Part shown: in pieces, positions 23,222 to 32,209 of the stretch
Numbering within the stretch: the stretch's first letter is position 1
Layout of the letters: every line of letters starts with the position of its first letter
Assembly (NCBI GenBank): GCA_024699605.1
Contig: JAILPJ010000037.1
Span: 1-34,476 of the forward strand
DNA: 34,476 nt
From: Desulfovibrio sp.
GTDB taxonomy: Bacteria; Desulfobacterota; Desulfovibrionia; Desulfovibrionales; Desulfovibrionaceae
Direction: 5' to 3'
Notes under the pieces: generated by a model
Told to the model about the DNA's origin: nothing
Database searches by the model: none
The model's input: only the letters and a program-made list of their open reading frames with translations
Made by a program: the position numbers and the translations under genes

Positions 23222-24712
23222 ATGCTCATTGCCATACTTGCTCTGCCGATCGTCACAGGCCTGATCATGCTCTTCTTTGGCCGCGCCCTGCTCTGCCGGC
23301 TGCTCTTGCCCGTGACAGCCTTCTGCCACACGCTGCTGACAGCGGCCATTGCCTGGCAGGTGGCTCACGGCCAAAAACCCAGCGCCCTGGCCGGCATGCT
23401 GGCCCCGGACGCCCTGGGGGTGCTCTTTTTGGCCATTGCCAGTGTGCTTTTTTTGGCGGTCTCCTTCTATACCGTCTCCTACCTGCGCGAAGAAGAACGC
23501 ATTGGCATTCACACCAATATTCTCCTGGACCACGGCCAGTTCACCAATCAGCCCGAACGCCGTTTTGCCGCTTTTCTCTGTTTTTTTCTGGCCTCCATGA
23601 GTCTTGTGACCATTACCCCGCATATGGGGGTGCAGTGGGTGAGCGTTGAGGCGACAACCCTCTCCAGTGCGCCGCTCATCTATTTTCACCGCCACAAAAG
23701 TTCCCTGGAAGCCACCTGGAAATATCTGATCATCTGTTCAGTGGGTATTGCCCTGGCTTTGCTGGGCAATATTCTGCTCTCGGTGGCCTTTTATTCGCCC
23801 AAGGCCCCGGCTGATGCCGGCTTTGATCAGGTGGCCTGGTTCATTGCCCACGCCAAGAACGCCAACCCCACCTGGCTCAAAGCGGCCTTTGTCTTTCTTG
23901 TGGTTGGCTATGGCACCAAGATGGGACTGGCACCCCTGCACAATTGGCTGCCCGATGCCCACAGCCAGGCCCCCTCTCTGGTCTCGGCCCTGCTTTCCGG
24001 CGCGCTCTTAAACTGCGCCATGCTGGGTCTCCTGCGCGGCCATCAGATCATGCAGGCGGCTCAGCTGGGGGAAATGAGCTCGCAGATGCTGATCTTCTTC
24101 GGCCTCTTTTCCCTGGTGACAGCTGCCGTCTTCATAGTGGGCCAGGGCCACTACAAACGCCTCCTCGCCTATTCCAGTGTGGAACACATGGGCATTCTGG
24201 CCCTGGGGATTGGCGTGGGCGGCCTGGCCTGCCAGGGCGCCATGCTCCACGCCGTGGTCCATTCCCTGACCAAGTGCCTGCTCTTTCTCCTCTCAGGCAA
24301 TATTCTGGCCCGTTATCACACCTATTCCAGCTATGACGTGCGCGGCCTGCGCTGGACCATGCCCTTCACAGGCAGTCTCTGGCTGGCCGGTTTTTTTGCC
24401 ATAGCCGGCTCGCCGCCCTTTGGCCTCTTTGTCAGTGAAATGCTCATCTTCAAAGGCCTTCTGGCCCAGGGCTATGTCTGGCTGGCCATAAGCTATCTCG
24501 TGCTCTTGGCCATCATCTTTGTGGGGCTTTCCGTCGCCTGCCTGCGCATGGTACAGGGCAACCGTCCCCTGGATATGCCCAAAAGCCCGCGCGAGCCCGT
24601 ACTCAGCGTTCTGCCGCCCCTGGTTCTGGCCATCTGTGTCCTTGGCCTGGGACTCTGCGTGCCCGATGCGCTCTGGCATTTTCTGGTGCGGGCCGCGTCC
24701 CTGATCGGTTAG
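23222..24712 (+). CDS. HyfF-like antiporter-type membrane subunit
   Basis: A second antiporter-like (NuoL/M/N family) protein of 496 aa. It has the helix glutamate in VSVEATTLSSAPL, GYGTKMGLAPLHNWLPDAH then APSLVSALLSG, LLAYSSVEHMG and HSLTKCLLFLLSG. It shares the central motifs with the HyfB-like subunit but lacks that protein's long C-terminus. The complex therefore has two potential ion channels in addition to the NuoH- and NuoK-like parts. The gene starts eight bases after the HyfE-like gene. Confidence 0.87.
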   Translation: MLIAILALPIVTGLIMLFFGRALLCRLLLPVTAFCHTLLTAAIAWQVAHGQKPSALAGMLAPDALGVLFLAIASVLFLAVSFYTVSYLREEERIGIHTNILLDHGQFTNQPERRFAAFLCFFLASMSLVTITPHMGVQWVSVEATTLSSAPLIYFHRHKSSLEATWKYLIICSVGIALALLGNILLSVAFYSPKAPADAGFDQVAWFIAHAKNANPTWLKAAFVFLVVGYGTKMGLAPLHNWLPDAHSQAPSLVSALLSGALLNCAMLGLLRGHQIMQAAQLGEMSSQMLIFFGLFSLVTAAVFIVGQGHYKRLLAYSSVEHMGILALGIGVGGLACQGAMLHAVVHSLTKCLLFLLSGNILARYHTYSSYDVRGLRWTMPFTGSLWLAGFFAIAGSPPFGLFVSEMLIFKGLLAQGYVWLAISYLVLLAIIFVGLSVACLRMVQGNRPLDMPKSPREPVLSVLPPLVLAICVLGLGLCVPDALWHFLVRAASLIG

Positions 24713-24721
24713 GAGTTCGCC

Positions 24722-26209
24722 ATGACCGAGTCTTTTTCCTTTGCCTGGCATACCCCCCTTGCCCTGGCAGATCTCCCCGTTTACCAGGGGGAAAACTTCA
24801 CAGCCGAGCTTGCGCAAAAACTCAGCCAGGGCCTTCGCCTGATCGCTTTGACAGCGCTGGAACCACACGCGGCCCCCACACCGCTTTTGGCGGTGCTGGC
24901 CGCAGATCAAGAAAAGCGTCTCACAGCCTTTGTTTCAAAGCCTTTAGAGCGCCTGCCCTCCCTTGCCCTGCGCTTTCCCCAATGCCAGCTCTTTGAGCGT
25001 GAGCTCTCTGAAGACTATGGCCTGATCTTTTCCGATCACCCCTGGCCCAAACCCGTGCGCAAAACACCTGACAGCGGTATTCAGCGCGGAAAACGCTATC
25101 CCTTTTTCCGCACCGAAGGCCGGCAGGTGCACGAAGTGGCCGTGGGCCCCGTGCACGCCGGCATCATTGAGCCAGGGCACTTCCGCTTTCAATGCTTTGG
25201 CGAAAATGTGCTGCATCTGGAAATTGCCCTGGGCTACCAGCACAGAGGCTGTGAAAAGCTGCTGCTCAAGGCCAAGGCGCATCAGCGTCTGCCGCTTTTG
25301 GAATGCGTAGCCGGCGATACCAGTATTGGCCACGCCCTGGCCCATGCGCAGCTCATGGAGCGCCTCGAAGACCTCACCTGCTCCGAAAGAGCCTGGCATT
25401 TACGGACCCTGGCCCTTGAGCTGGAACGGCTGGCCAACCACATTGGCGATCTTGGTGCCATTGCCGGGGATACGGGCTTTCTGCCAAGCTCTGCCTGGAA
25501 CGGACGCATTCGCGGCGATGTGCTGACCATGACAGCGATGTTGACGGGCAATCGTTTTGGCCGCGGTCACCTTGCCATCGGTGGCGTCAACAACGACCTT
25601 GATGCCGCTCTCTGCGCAGAGCTTAGCGAGCGTCTGGAAAAGGCCAGGCGCGATGCCCTGGGCTCAGTCAAGGTCATGCTCAAAAGCGAAAGTGTGCTTG
25701 AGCGGCTGCGCGGCACAGGCGCGCTCTCCCTGGATCAGGCCAAGGCCTTGGGCCTTGTGGGCGTGTGCGCCAGAGCCTGCGGCCTGGCCCGCGACGCCCG
25801 CCTCACCTCCCCCCTCACGCCCTCGCCCAATTTTGCCCCGGCGCTCGCCCAGTCAGGCGATGTGCTGGCACGCGTTCTGGTGCGCGAGCAGGAAATGCGC
25901 GCCTCTTTTGCCATGGTGGAAGACGATCTCTGTGCCTTGGAAGAAGACGAAAGCCGGGAGCCAGGGGCAGAGCACGGGAAAGAGATGCCCCCGCATACGC
26001 TTGCTTTGGCCCAGGTGGAAGGATTTCGTGGAGAAATTGTGCATTTGGCTGTGACCGGAGAAGACCAGCATTTCCAGGTCTACAAGGTCATCGATCCCTC
26101 CTTCCGCAACTGGCCAGGTTTAGCCCTTGCCCTGCGCGACAATCAGATCTCTGACTTTCCCCTCTGCAATAAAAGCTTCAATCTCTCCTACTGCGGCCAC
26201 GACCTGTGA
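24722..26209 (+). CDS. Hydrogenase-4 large-subunit-like protein (NuoC-NuoD fusion) without [NiFe] ligands
   Basis: The 495-aa catalytic-type subunit has a NuoC-like N-terminal domain (residues 1-110, with FERELSEDYGLIF) and a NuoD/HycE-like domain (GPVHAGIIEPGHFRF, HLEIALGYQHRGCEKL, LELERLANHIGD). In HycE the metal is held by CGIC in RVCGICGFAH and by DPCxxC near the end. Here the first motif aligns to CVAGDTSIGH, putting Ala197 and Thr200 at the cysteine positions, and the second reads DPSFRN with Ser460 and Asn463. All four ligands are absent, so no Ni-Fe site can form. This is the pattern of energy-converting hydrogenase-related (Ehr) complexes, whose substrate is unknown. No Hyp or endopeptidase gene is nearby, and the C-terminus (FNLSYCGHDL) looks unprocessed. 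Confidence 0.88.
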   Translation: MTESFSFAWHTPLALADLPVYQGENFTAELAQKLSQGLRLIALTALEPHAAPTPLLAVLAADQEKRLTAFVSKPLERLPSLALRFPQCQLFERELSEDYGLIFSDHPWPKPVRKTPDSGIQRGKRYPFFRTEGRQVHEVAVGPVHAGIIEPGHFRFQCFGENVLHLEIALGYQHRGCEKLLLKAKAHQRLPLLECVAGDTSIGHALAHAQLMERLEDLTCSERAWHLRTLALELERLANHIGDLGAIAGDTGFLPSSAWNGRIRGDVLTMTAMLTGNRFGRGHLAIGGVNNDLDAALCAELSERLEKARRDALGSVKVMLKSESVLERLRGTGALSLDQAKALGLVGVCARACGLARDARLTSPLTPSPNFAPALAQSGDVLARVLVREQEMRASFAMVEDDLCALEEDESREPGAEHGKEMPPHTLALAQVEGFRGEIVHLAVTGEDQHFQVYKVIDPSFRNWPGLALALRDNQISDFPLCNKSFNLSYCGHDL

Positions 26210-26217
26210 GGCAAGCT

Positions 26218-26973
26218 ATGTTTGGCATTCTCAAAGAACGTCTGCATCAAAAATACCGTACGCTCGACTATCCGGCCAAAGAGCCCTTCCTGCCAGAACG
26301 CTATCAGGGAAAACCCACGCTCGACTTCCAGCAATGCGGCACATGCTCGCTCTGCCAGGAGGCTTGCCCAAGCCAGGCCATAGAGCGCCAGGGGGAGGCC
26401 ATACGCCTTGATCTTGGCCGCTGCCTTTTTTGCGGAGCCTGCGCCAAGGCCTGCCCGCAAGGGGCCATCAGCATGAGCCGCAACTATCAGATGGCCAGCT
26501 TTTGCCGCACAGATCTTGTGCTTTCGCCCCACACCAAAGAGCCCACGCCAGAGCCCAGCAAGCCGTTTAAAACGCCCATTTTCAGGCGTTCTCTGAAATT
26601 GCGGCAGGTCAGCTGCGGCGGTTGTGCCGCCTGCGAAGCCGACACCAATGTCTTGGGAACGCTCCTCTACGACCTGGGGCGCTTTGGTATTGACTTTGTG
26701 GCCTCGCCACGACATGCCGACGGCATCCTCGTCACAGGGCCTGTGACCAAAAATATGGCCCAGGCGCTCTTTGACACCTACCGGGCCGTGCCTGACCCGC
26801 GCATTGTCATTGCCGTGGGCGCCTGCGCCATTTCAGGCGGGCTTTTTGCCGAAAGTTCTGAGTGCCTGGGCGGCATCCCTGAGGAAATTCCCGTGGATCT
26901 CTATGTTCCGGGCTGCCCGCCCAATCCCTGGAGCATTCTGGCAGGTCTCCTTGCGCTGCAAAAAAGGCTGTAA
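26218..26973 (+). CDS. HyfH-HyfI fusion: two-cluster ferredoxin joined to NuoB-like small subunit
   Basis: The 251-aa protein combines two subunits that are separate in E. coli Hyf, Hyc and complex I. Residues 36-85 form the NuoI/HyfH-type ferredoxin with C40, C43, C46, C50 and C69, C72, C75, C79. Residues 125-251 form the NuoB/HyfI-type small subunit, with VSCGGCAACEADTN (C133, C136), VGACAISGG (C203) and PGCPPNPW (C233) binding the proximal cluster. It would carry electrons to or from the large subunit next to it. The ATG at 26218 is used, eight bases after the upstream stop, with GTGAGG before it; a GTG at 26206 is also in frame. It ends the operon, with no obvious terminator in the following 124 bases. 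Confidence 0.87.
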   Translation: MFGILKERLHQKYRTLDYPAKEPFLPERYQGKPTLDFQQCGTCSLCQEACPSQAIERQGEAIRLDLGRCLFCGACAKACPQGAISMSRNYQMASFCRTDLVLSPHTKEPTPEPSKPFKTPIFRRSLKLRQVSCGGCAACEADTNVLGTLLYDLGRFGIDFVASPRHADGILVTGPVTKNMAQALFDTYRAVPDPRIVIAVGACAISGGLFAESSECLGGIPEEIPVDLYVPGCPPNPWSILAGLLALQKRL

Positions 26974-27097
26974 GACACGTGTGCCACGTTCCAAATCAAG
27001 GCTTAGCCAAAATTCGTACGTCTCTTAAGAGGCGGCAAGGCAGCTTAAGCCCACCTCCTCTAAGCCAAAAAGCAGGCCATTACTAGGCAGCCTGGGA

Positions 27098-27997
27098 TTA
27101 GGAACGCTGCCAGGCACGCAGATCAAGGCGTGAAAGATCCCCATCCTGGGTGATTTCTACGCGTTGCACGAGCTCTTTGAGCAGGCGCTGAATTGTCTTG
27201 TAGCGGGGATTAAGCGTAAAACGATAGGAGCCATGGTCTTCACTTGGCAGATACTTGCGCACCATCTTCAGCGGCAAAAGCCCCTGCTCAAAGAGAAAAA
27301 GATGCAAGAGATAGGCCTTGGTGCCCTGCAGGGGGGCTGTGCGGCTGGTTTTTTTGATGGCTTCCTGCCGAGGATCCCAGTATTCAGGTTCTTCCCCGTG
27401 ATGCAGAAGCGCAGGCGTCTCACAGTGCAGATAGACGGGCGTAAATCCCACCCGTAAGGCCCGCCAGCTGTATTCAAGATCTTCATAGCCATAGACACCG
27501 TAGCCTTCGTTCCAAAAGCCCAATTGCTCGTGCAAAGCGCGGGGAATACAGGCGCAGGCGCCATTGCAGCAGGGAACTTCAAGGACCCGGGTGCCGTCGG
27601 CCAGGCGTTTTTCCGCTCCCGTATGCTTGGCATAGAGCTGATAGCCCAACGGTCCAAACGAGGGCTGATTGTTGGCCAACTGCAAAAGACGGCAAAGCCA
27701 CAGGGGGTCTACGATTTCCACATCGTTGTCCAGCTTGATGAAAAAGTCAGCAGTCTTGGCCGCATCCCAGGCCAGATTAGAGGCCACACTGACCCCCATA
27801 TTGCGGGAAAGCAAACGCAGAGTGAGCTTTGGCGTGCACTGGGCCCTTTGGCTCAGATACTCCACCGTACCGTCGCAACTGCCGTTATCAACGACCGTGC
27901 AGGTAAAATCCCCTTGCGTTTTCGTTAAAAGTGACTCAAGACAACGCTTGGTGAGCGCCAGACGATTCCAGGTCACAATGCCAATGTGTACTTGCAT
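27098..27997 (-). CDS. Family 2 glycosyltransferase
   Basis: The 299-aa protein has a GT-A fold: N-terminal GIVTWNRLALTKRCLESLL, VVDNGSCDGT, and the metal/nucleotide-sugar motif KLDND (residues 88-92), then GYEDLEYSWRA, where the ED pair marks the likely catalytic base. It probably adds a sugar to a cell-surface polymer or glycoprotein; donor and acceptor cannot be read. The start ATG 27997 precedes the conserved MQVHIGIVTWN; an in-frame upstream start at 28030 would overlap the divergent neighbour. It lies tail-to-tail with the Ehr-like operon. Confidence 0.87.
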   Translation of the reverse strand: MQVHIGIVTWNRLALTKRCLESLLTKTQGDFTCTVVDNGSCDGTVEYLSQRAQCTPKLTLRLLSRNMGVSVASNLAWDAAKTADFFIKLDNDVEIVDPLWLCRLLQLANNQPSFGPLGYQLYAKHTGAEKRLADGTRVLEVPCCNGACACIPRALHEQLGFWNEGYGVYGYEDLEYSWRALRVGFTPVYLHCETPALLHHGEEPEYWDPRQEAIKKTSRTAPLQGTKAYLLHLFLFEQGLLPLKMVRKYLPSEDHGSYRFTLNPRYKTIQRLLKELVQRVEITQDGDLSRLDLRAWQRS

Positions 27998-28044
27998 ATC
28001 CCATCCAGGTTTTGCCAGAATACGCCGCAAACACAGGAAACCTT

Positions 28045-28893
28045 ATGGCAGCAAAGGCTGCCGAAAGACAAGCTCCCCTCATGTCAACGGAAATCGAAAT
28101 TCTCTACATCACGTACAATAGACTCAGCTACACCAGGGAAACCTTGCCAGCCCTTGTGGACAACGCTGAAGTCCCGTTTCGTCTGACCATTGTGGACAAC
28201 GGTTCCACAGACGGTACCGTGGACTATCTGAAACAGTTCGCGCGCAGCCACGGCAAAATACTCTCCAACCTGCACTTTCTGGACCACAATTACGGGATTG
28301 CCGCTCCAACCAATGCGTTCTGGCGGGCCTCCAAGGCCGAATTTGTGGGCAAGGTGGACAACGACACGCTCTGTCCGCAGGGCTGGCTGAAACGTTTGCT
28401 TGCAGCTCACAAGCGCTCCCCCCGTCTTGGCGTAGTCGGCGCTTTTCATTTCAATCCAGGCTATGTGGACATGACCGCCTTGGCCAAGCGGGTGATCGAC
28501 GTTGACACAGTGCAGCTCATCCCCGATGCCTTTATCGGCGGCTGCTGCTATCTTTTTCGGCGCAGTCTTCAGCGGCGGAACGGGTATTTGACTGTCGGCC
28601 CGTTGAAAACCCATGGCTGGACAGAATATCAGATGCAAATCTGCCGCCAGGGCCAGATCAATGGCTATCTCTGGCCCCTGCTGCTTGTGGAACATTTCGA
28701 TGATCCGCTCAGTAGCCACAATCTGGCCTTTAGCAAGCATCGGGAGATTTCGCAGATCACCATGGGCGAAAAAGGCATAGCCCTTGATCGCAACGCAGAA
28801 CTTGCCTGGTATACCAACGATGCGGCACGGGTCGTGTCTGGCATTTCCCTGCAAAGGCTTTTGGCGCAGAGCCGCATCCTCAGTCAAGACTAA
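28045..28893 (+). CDS. Family 2 glycosyltransferase
   Basis: A second GT-A-type glycosyltransferase of 282 aa with ILYITYNRLSYTRETLPAL, IVDNGSTDGTVDYL and the DxD-like motif KVDND (103-107). It is only distantly similar to its divergent neighbour. I chose ATG 28045, which has AGGAAA four bases upstream; starts at 28012 and 28081 are in frame, and 28081 directly precedes the conserved domain. The next gene follows after 27 bases in the same direction, so the two probably work on one glycan. Confidence 0.85.
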   Translation: MAAKAAERQAPLMSTEIEILYITYNRLSYTRETLPALVDNAEVPFRLTIVDNGSTDGTVDYLKQFARSHGKILSNLHFLDHNYGIAAPTNAFWRASKAEFVGKVDNDTLCPQGWLKRLLAAHKRSPRLGVVGAFHFNPGYVDMTALAKRVIDVDTVQLIPDAFIGGCCYLFRRSLQRRNGYLTVGPLKTHGWTEYQMQICRQGQINGYLWPLLLVEHFDDPLSSHNLAFSKHREISQITMGEKGIALDRNAELAWYTNDAARVVSGISLQRLLAQSRILSQD

Positions 28894-28920
28894 CGTCTTT
28901 TTGTCTTTCCAGGAAGCACC

Positions 28921-30486
28921 ATGAGCACACCGTTGCAGAAAAACGTTGTCATTGTTCTCTTTGGGCAGGCCAGAGACTTTGACGACGTGGCCTTGCCGCT
29001 CTTCTACGCCCTTCGGCGTTTAGGCTATGACTGCTCCATTGCACACAATCGCTGGCAGAGGCAAGGCAGCCATATCCTGATGGGCTTATGCGATGCCAGC
29101 GATCTCAATCTCAGCCAATTGCCCAAGGACAGCATTATCTACAATCTGGAACAGCTGGTGCCGGGCAGCAAGGGAGTGCGTCCAGACTATCTCGAGGCCT
29201 GCCGGCGATTTCGGGTCTGGGACTACAGTCTCCTCAACGTCAAACGCTTTGTCAAAGACTACGGCATCACGAGCGTTGAACACGTGCCACTGGGCTACAC
29301 GCCGGAAATGACCCGCCTTGATCCCAACTACCCCAAGGATATTGACGTGCTCTTCTACGGCGACGTCAATGAACGGCGCCTTGCCGTCATCAATCAACTC
29401 AGGGCCCAAAACATCAATGCCATGCCCTTCTGCCACGTCTATGGCCTGACACGCGATATTCTCATCGCCCGCTCGCGCCTGGTGCTCAATGTGCACTATT
29501 ATCTGCCAGGCATTCAGGAAATCGTCCGTCTGGGCTATCTCTGGGCCAATCAAAAATGCGTGGTCTGCGAGCGCAACAGCGATTCCTTTATGCACACAGG
29601 CTATGAGTCCTGTTGCCTCTATGCCCCCTATGAGCAATTGGTTGACACCGTTCGTCTTGCCCTGGAAAAGCCCGATCTTCTGCAGAGCGTTGGCGAAACA
29701 GCCTTTGCGGAGTTTTCAGCCAAAAGCTATACGGAGATCCTCGAGGCCAGAATCGGGCCGGCCCCTAAGACTTCTGCCCCAGAGCCTCGAAAGACTCTGC
29801 CCACGACCCTGAATATCGGAACAGGCCAAAGCTTCATGGATCGGGCCATCAATATTGCCAGCCATCCCCGCTTTGGCCCAGACATTGTTTTGGACATCTC
29901 CCAAACGCTCTCCTTGACAGAGGTCTATGAGACAAAACGTTTTGGCCAAGTCACTCTGCGTCAGGGACAGTTTCAGCGCATCTATCTCTACGATATTCTG
30001 CCGACGGTCACCGATCTCATCCAGACCATGACCAATTGCCTGACTCTGCTGAAAGAAGGTGGCACCTTGCGCCTCGGCGTCCCCTATGAGCTCTCACTGG
30101 CTGCCTGGCAAAATCCCAACCACAAGCACGCCTTCAACGAGAAGAGCTGGCTTTCCTATACCGACTATTTTTGGACTTTGGGCTGGCGTGAAGCACGCTT
30201 TGAGCTCTTGGACCTTACCTATACGCTTTCAGACTATGGCAAGGAGCTTGCCCTGGAAGGATTCGATGAAACAGCTCTTTTACGACAGGCCCGTGCCGTC
30301 GACGCCATGCAGGTCCTTTTGAAAAAACGGGCCACGACTTTTGAAGAAAAAATGCTCTTTGATACCGAGACAAGAGCGATCTATAGGCAAGCAGAGGCTG
30401 ATTGGAGCACAAGCCCGGACGCCACAAGCCTTAGGCAGAAACAAGGCCTACCAGGCCTGCTCAAAAGCCAAACCTGCCAGAAATAG
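28921..30486 (+). CDS. Glycosyltransferase-like / SAM methyltransferase-like fusion protein
   Basis: A 521-aa two-domain protein. Residues 1 to about 285 look like a GT-B-type glycosyltransferase: an N-terminal strand (NVVIVLFGQARDFDD), EHVPLGYTPEM, DVLFYGDVNERR, then CCLYAPYEQLVDTV and a C-terminal helix. From about 298 it resembles a class I methyltransferase (LNIGTGQSFMDRAI, IYLYDILPTVTDL, CLTLLKEGGTLRLGVPYE, NPNHKHAFNEKSW, WTLGWREARFELL). The classical glycine-rich SAM loop is poorly conserved, so the second half may not bind SAM. It could glycosylate and methylate the same surface polymer. A hairpin without T-run follows the stop (30494-30522). Confidence 0.65.
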   Translation: MSTPLQKNVVIVLFGQARDFDDVALPLFYALRRLGYDCSIAHNRWQRQGSHILMGLCDASDLNLSQLPKDSIIYNLEQLVPGSKGVRPDYLEACRRFRVWDYSLLNVKRFVKDYGITSVEHVPLGYTPEMTRLDPNYPKDIDVLFYGDVNERRLAVINQLRAQNINAMPFCHVYGLTRDILIARSRLVLNVHYYLPGIQEIVRLGYLWANQKCVVCERNSDSFMHTGYESCCLYAPYEQLVDTVRLALEKPDLLQSVGETAFAEFSAKSYTEILEARIGPAPKTSAPEPRKTLPTTLNIGTGQSFMDRAINIASHPRFGPDIVLDISQTLSLTEVYETKRFGQVTLRQGQFQRIYLYDILPTVTDLIQTMTNCLTLLKEGGTLRLGVPYELSLAAWQNPNHKHAFNEKSWLSYTDYFWTLGWREARFELLDLTYTLSDYGKELALEGFDETALLRQARAVDAMQVLLKKRATTFEEKMLFDTETRAIYRQAEADWSTSPDATSLRQKQGLPGLLKSQTCQK

Positions 30487-30542
30487 CGGAAAAGGCAATG
30501 CTTACGTAAAAGCAACATTGCCGCTCATCCGGTTAAATAAAA

Positions 30543-30571
30543 TTGACATATCAAAAATCATATGATAAAGC
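30543..30571 (+). promoter_or_regulatory. Possible sigma-70 promoter of the radical SAM gene
   Basis: TTGACA at 30543-30548 is followed after 17 bases by TAAAGC at 30566-30571, a weak -10; TATGAT at 30561 fits the consensus better but is only 12 bases away. It is located in an AT-rich patch about 60 bases before the next gene. Confidence 0.35.
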
Positions 30572-30631
30572 TTTCCTCGTCGCAAAAAAACGCTCCACCT
30601 AAACACGGAAAAAACCTCTTGGGAGAAGCTT

Positions 30632-31522
30632 ATGGCAAAGCGTTTTACCGAACCAGAATATCGTCATCCCCTGGACGCCAACGCCCTGCTCGTACGGGTC
30701 ACCCAGGGCTGTACCTGGAATCGCTGCCACTACTGCTATGTTTCACGAGACTATCCCTTCCTCTACGCCAGCTACGAGGAGTTTGAGGAAGAACTGAGAG
30801 CCAAGGTCAAATACTATCCGTCGAACACCAAAGTCTGGATGGTCGGCTCCAATCCCCTGGTTTTGCCCACAGATCGCCTGCTTACGTACATTGAGATTCT
30901 GCGCAAGTACTTCCCACATTTTTCAGAAATCGCCATGCAGAGCCGCGTAACAGACGTACGCCGAAAAAGCCTGGATGAGCTCAAAGCCTTGCGGGCAGCA
31001 GGCATCAACGAGCTCTTTCTGGGCGTCGAAAGTGGTGACGACGCCATCCTTACGCTTCTCAATAAAGGCGCAGACGTCAAGACCGCTCTGCAACAAATGC
31101 AAAGGCTCAATGAGGCGGAGATCGGTATCGTGCCCATGTACATGCTCGGCGGTGGCGGCGCAGGCAGCTGGGAACGCAATGCCCAATGCACGGCGGACTT
31201 GCTCAATCAGGTGCGCTGTCGCATGATCTCCACAACGGGTCTGACCGTTTTTCCCAATACTCCCTTATGGCAGATGCGAGAAGATGGCCGCTTTCAGGAA
31301 GCTTCGGAAGTGGAAAAAATCCGCGAAGTACTCGCCTTTGTGGAGCAGCTGCAAGGGGAAACCTTCCTCTACAGCTACCACTATCTCAATCCTGTGCACT
31401 TTACGGCGCATCTGCCAGAGGAGAAAGACAAAATCTGCGCAGGCCTGCGCAACTTTCTCCGAGACAACACAGCCTCAGAAATCGAGGAAATGGTTGGGCG
31501 CCAAAACATGCTTTCTTTGTAG
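30632..31522 (+). CDS. Radical SAM protein with CX4CX2C cluster motif
   Basis: A 296-aa enzyme binding a [4Fe-4S] cluster and S-adenosylmethionine. The cysteines are C27, C32 and C35 in TQGCTWNRCHYC, spaced CX4CX2C instead of the canonical CX3CX2C; this variant is found in a COG1032-like subfamily with WNRC. The barrel has MQSRVTDVRRKSLDEL, ELFLGVESGDD and the glycine-rich MLGGGGAGSW. There is no cobalamin domain or extra cluster. GGGAG lies just before ATG 30632. The substrate is unknown, and the location after glycosylation genes does not settle it. Confidence 0.82.
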   Translation: MAKRFTEPEYRHPLDANALLVRVTQGCTWNRCHYCYVSRDYPFLYASYEEFEEELRAKVKYYPSNTKVWMVGSNPLVLPTDRLLTYIEILRKYFPHFSEIAMQSRVTDVRRKSLDELKALRAAGINELFLGVESGDDAILTLLNKGADVKTALQQMQRLNEAEIGIVPMYMLGGGGAGSWERNAQCTADLLNQVRCRMISTTGLTVFPNTPLWQMREDGRFQEASEVEKIREVLAFVEQLQGETFLYSYHYLNPVHFTAHLPEEKDKICAGLRNFLRDNTASEIEEMVGRQNMLSL

Positions 31523-31954
31523 TGGGCGGACCAAGCCTTGTCTAAGCGACAGCGTAAACGGCACGGAGGGATTGCCTCTCAAGGCCGTGAAGACCAATCA
31601 GTGCTCAAGGCGCAGCAAGCATTGAAACGATCCCACGGCTTCGTTCATGACTTCCACAGGCAAGTCTGTAGGATTTCATGGAGCAAATACCGCGTGTGAT
31701 CCTTCCTCTCCTTTTTGTGGTCGATGTCATTCCCTTTCCAGCAAAGTAACTTAGCTAGCACTGAGCGGCAGAGACCTGAGATGTGGCTGACAACCAGGCA
31801 TTGGAGGAGGAAGCCGCCAAAAATACGGTGAGCCAGACGTGCGCCCTCCTCGCCTTCTTAGCGCGTTTTTGCCATTCAGATCGTTTGAGCCACTCTGTGA
31901 GCACATGCCCGGCTTTCTTGACGAGCTGGCAACATGGGCTTAAAAAATTCAAGA

Positions 31955-32181
31955 AGCCTCGGTCTGCGCGAACAGATCGAGGCTGGCACGGCGCATTGGT
32001 TTGCGTCCCCTGTACGGCTAGGCATGTAAAGTTTTTTGATCCCGACCCAGGTGCTATGGGCCGGGATCTTCTGTTCATTGGCGTTTGTCACCAATAACAG
32101 TAAGCAGAAACTGAGTCTCACTAAACACGGTCTCAGAGCTGTGAGATATTGGGCCTACGTATCAACGTAGGCCTTTTTTTT
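31955..32181 (+). ncRNA. Candidate structured RNA or 5' leader with four hairpins and a terminator
   Basis: Successive inverted repeats: 31955-31984, a 12-bp stem AGCCTCGGTCTG/CAGATCGAGGCT with loop CGCGAA; 32038-32068, GATCCCG/CGGGATC with an inner CCC/GGG; 32071-32100, CTGTTCATTGG/CCAATAACAG, ten pairs with one bulge; then 32111-32146, where TCTCA occurs twice and both copies can pair with the single TGAGA. The last stem, 32152-32173, is an intrinsic terminator. Mutually exclusive pairings in front of a terminator are typical of attenuators or riboswitches, but I recognise no known class. It could also be an independent small RNA. The evidence is pairing only. Confidence 0.45.
32152..32181 (+). 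terminator. Strong Rho-independent terminator
   Basis: GGCCTACGT (32152-32160) and ACGTAGGCC (32165-32173) pair perfectly around the loop ATCA and are followed by eight T residues. It ends 35 bases before the ATG at 32217. Confidence 0.9.
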
Positions 32182-32199
32182 TATTGCCTACAGCCCAAA

Positions 32200-32209
32200 G
32201 GGGGGGGGG
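32200..32209 (+). repeat. G10 homopolymer tract next to a start codon
   Basis: Ten consecutive G residues, followed by AGTTCTT and ATG 32217. The tract forms the ribosome-binding region of the short HTH frame. Runs of this length tend to slip during replication. Confidence 0.8.

Noticed and set aside
24722..26973. A genuine group 4 [NiFe] hydrogenase
   Set aside because: The large subunit lacks all four metal-binding cysteines, and there are no maturation or endopeptidase genes beside it.
31755..32097. About 105-codon frames on both strands
   Set aside because: They overlap each other across hairpins, lack ribosome-binding sites and look like neither a known family nor natural coding sequence.
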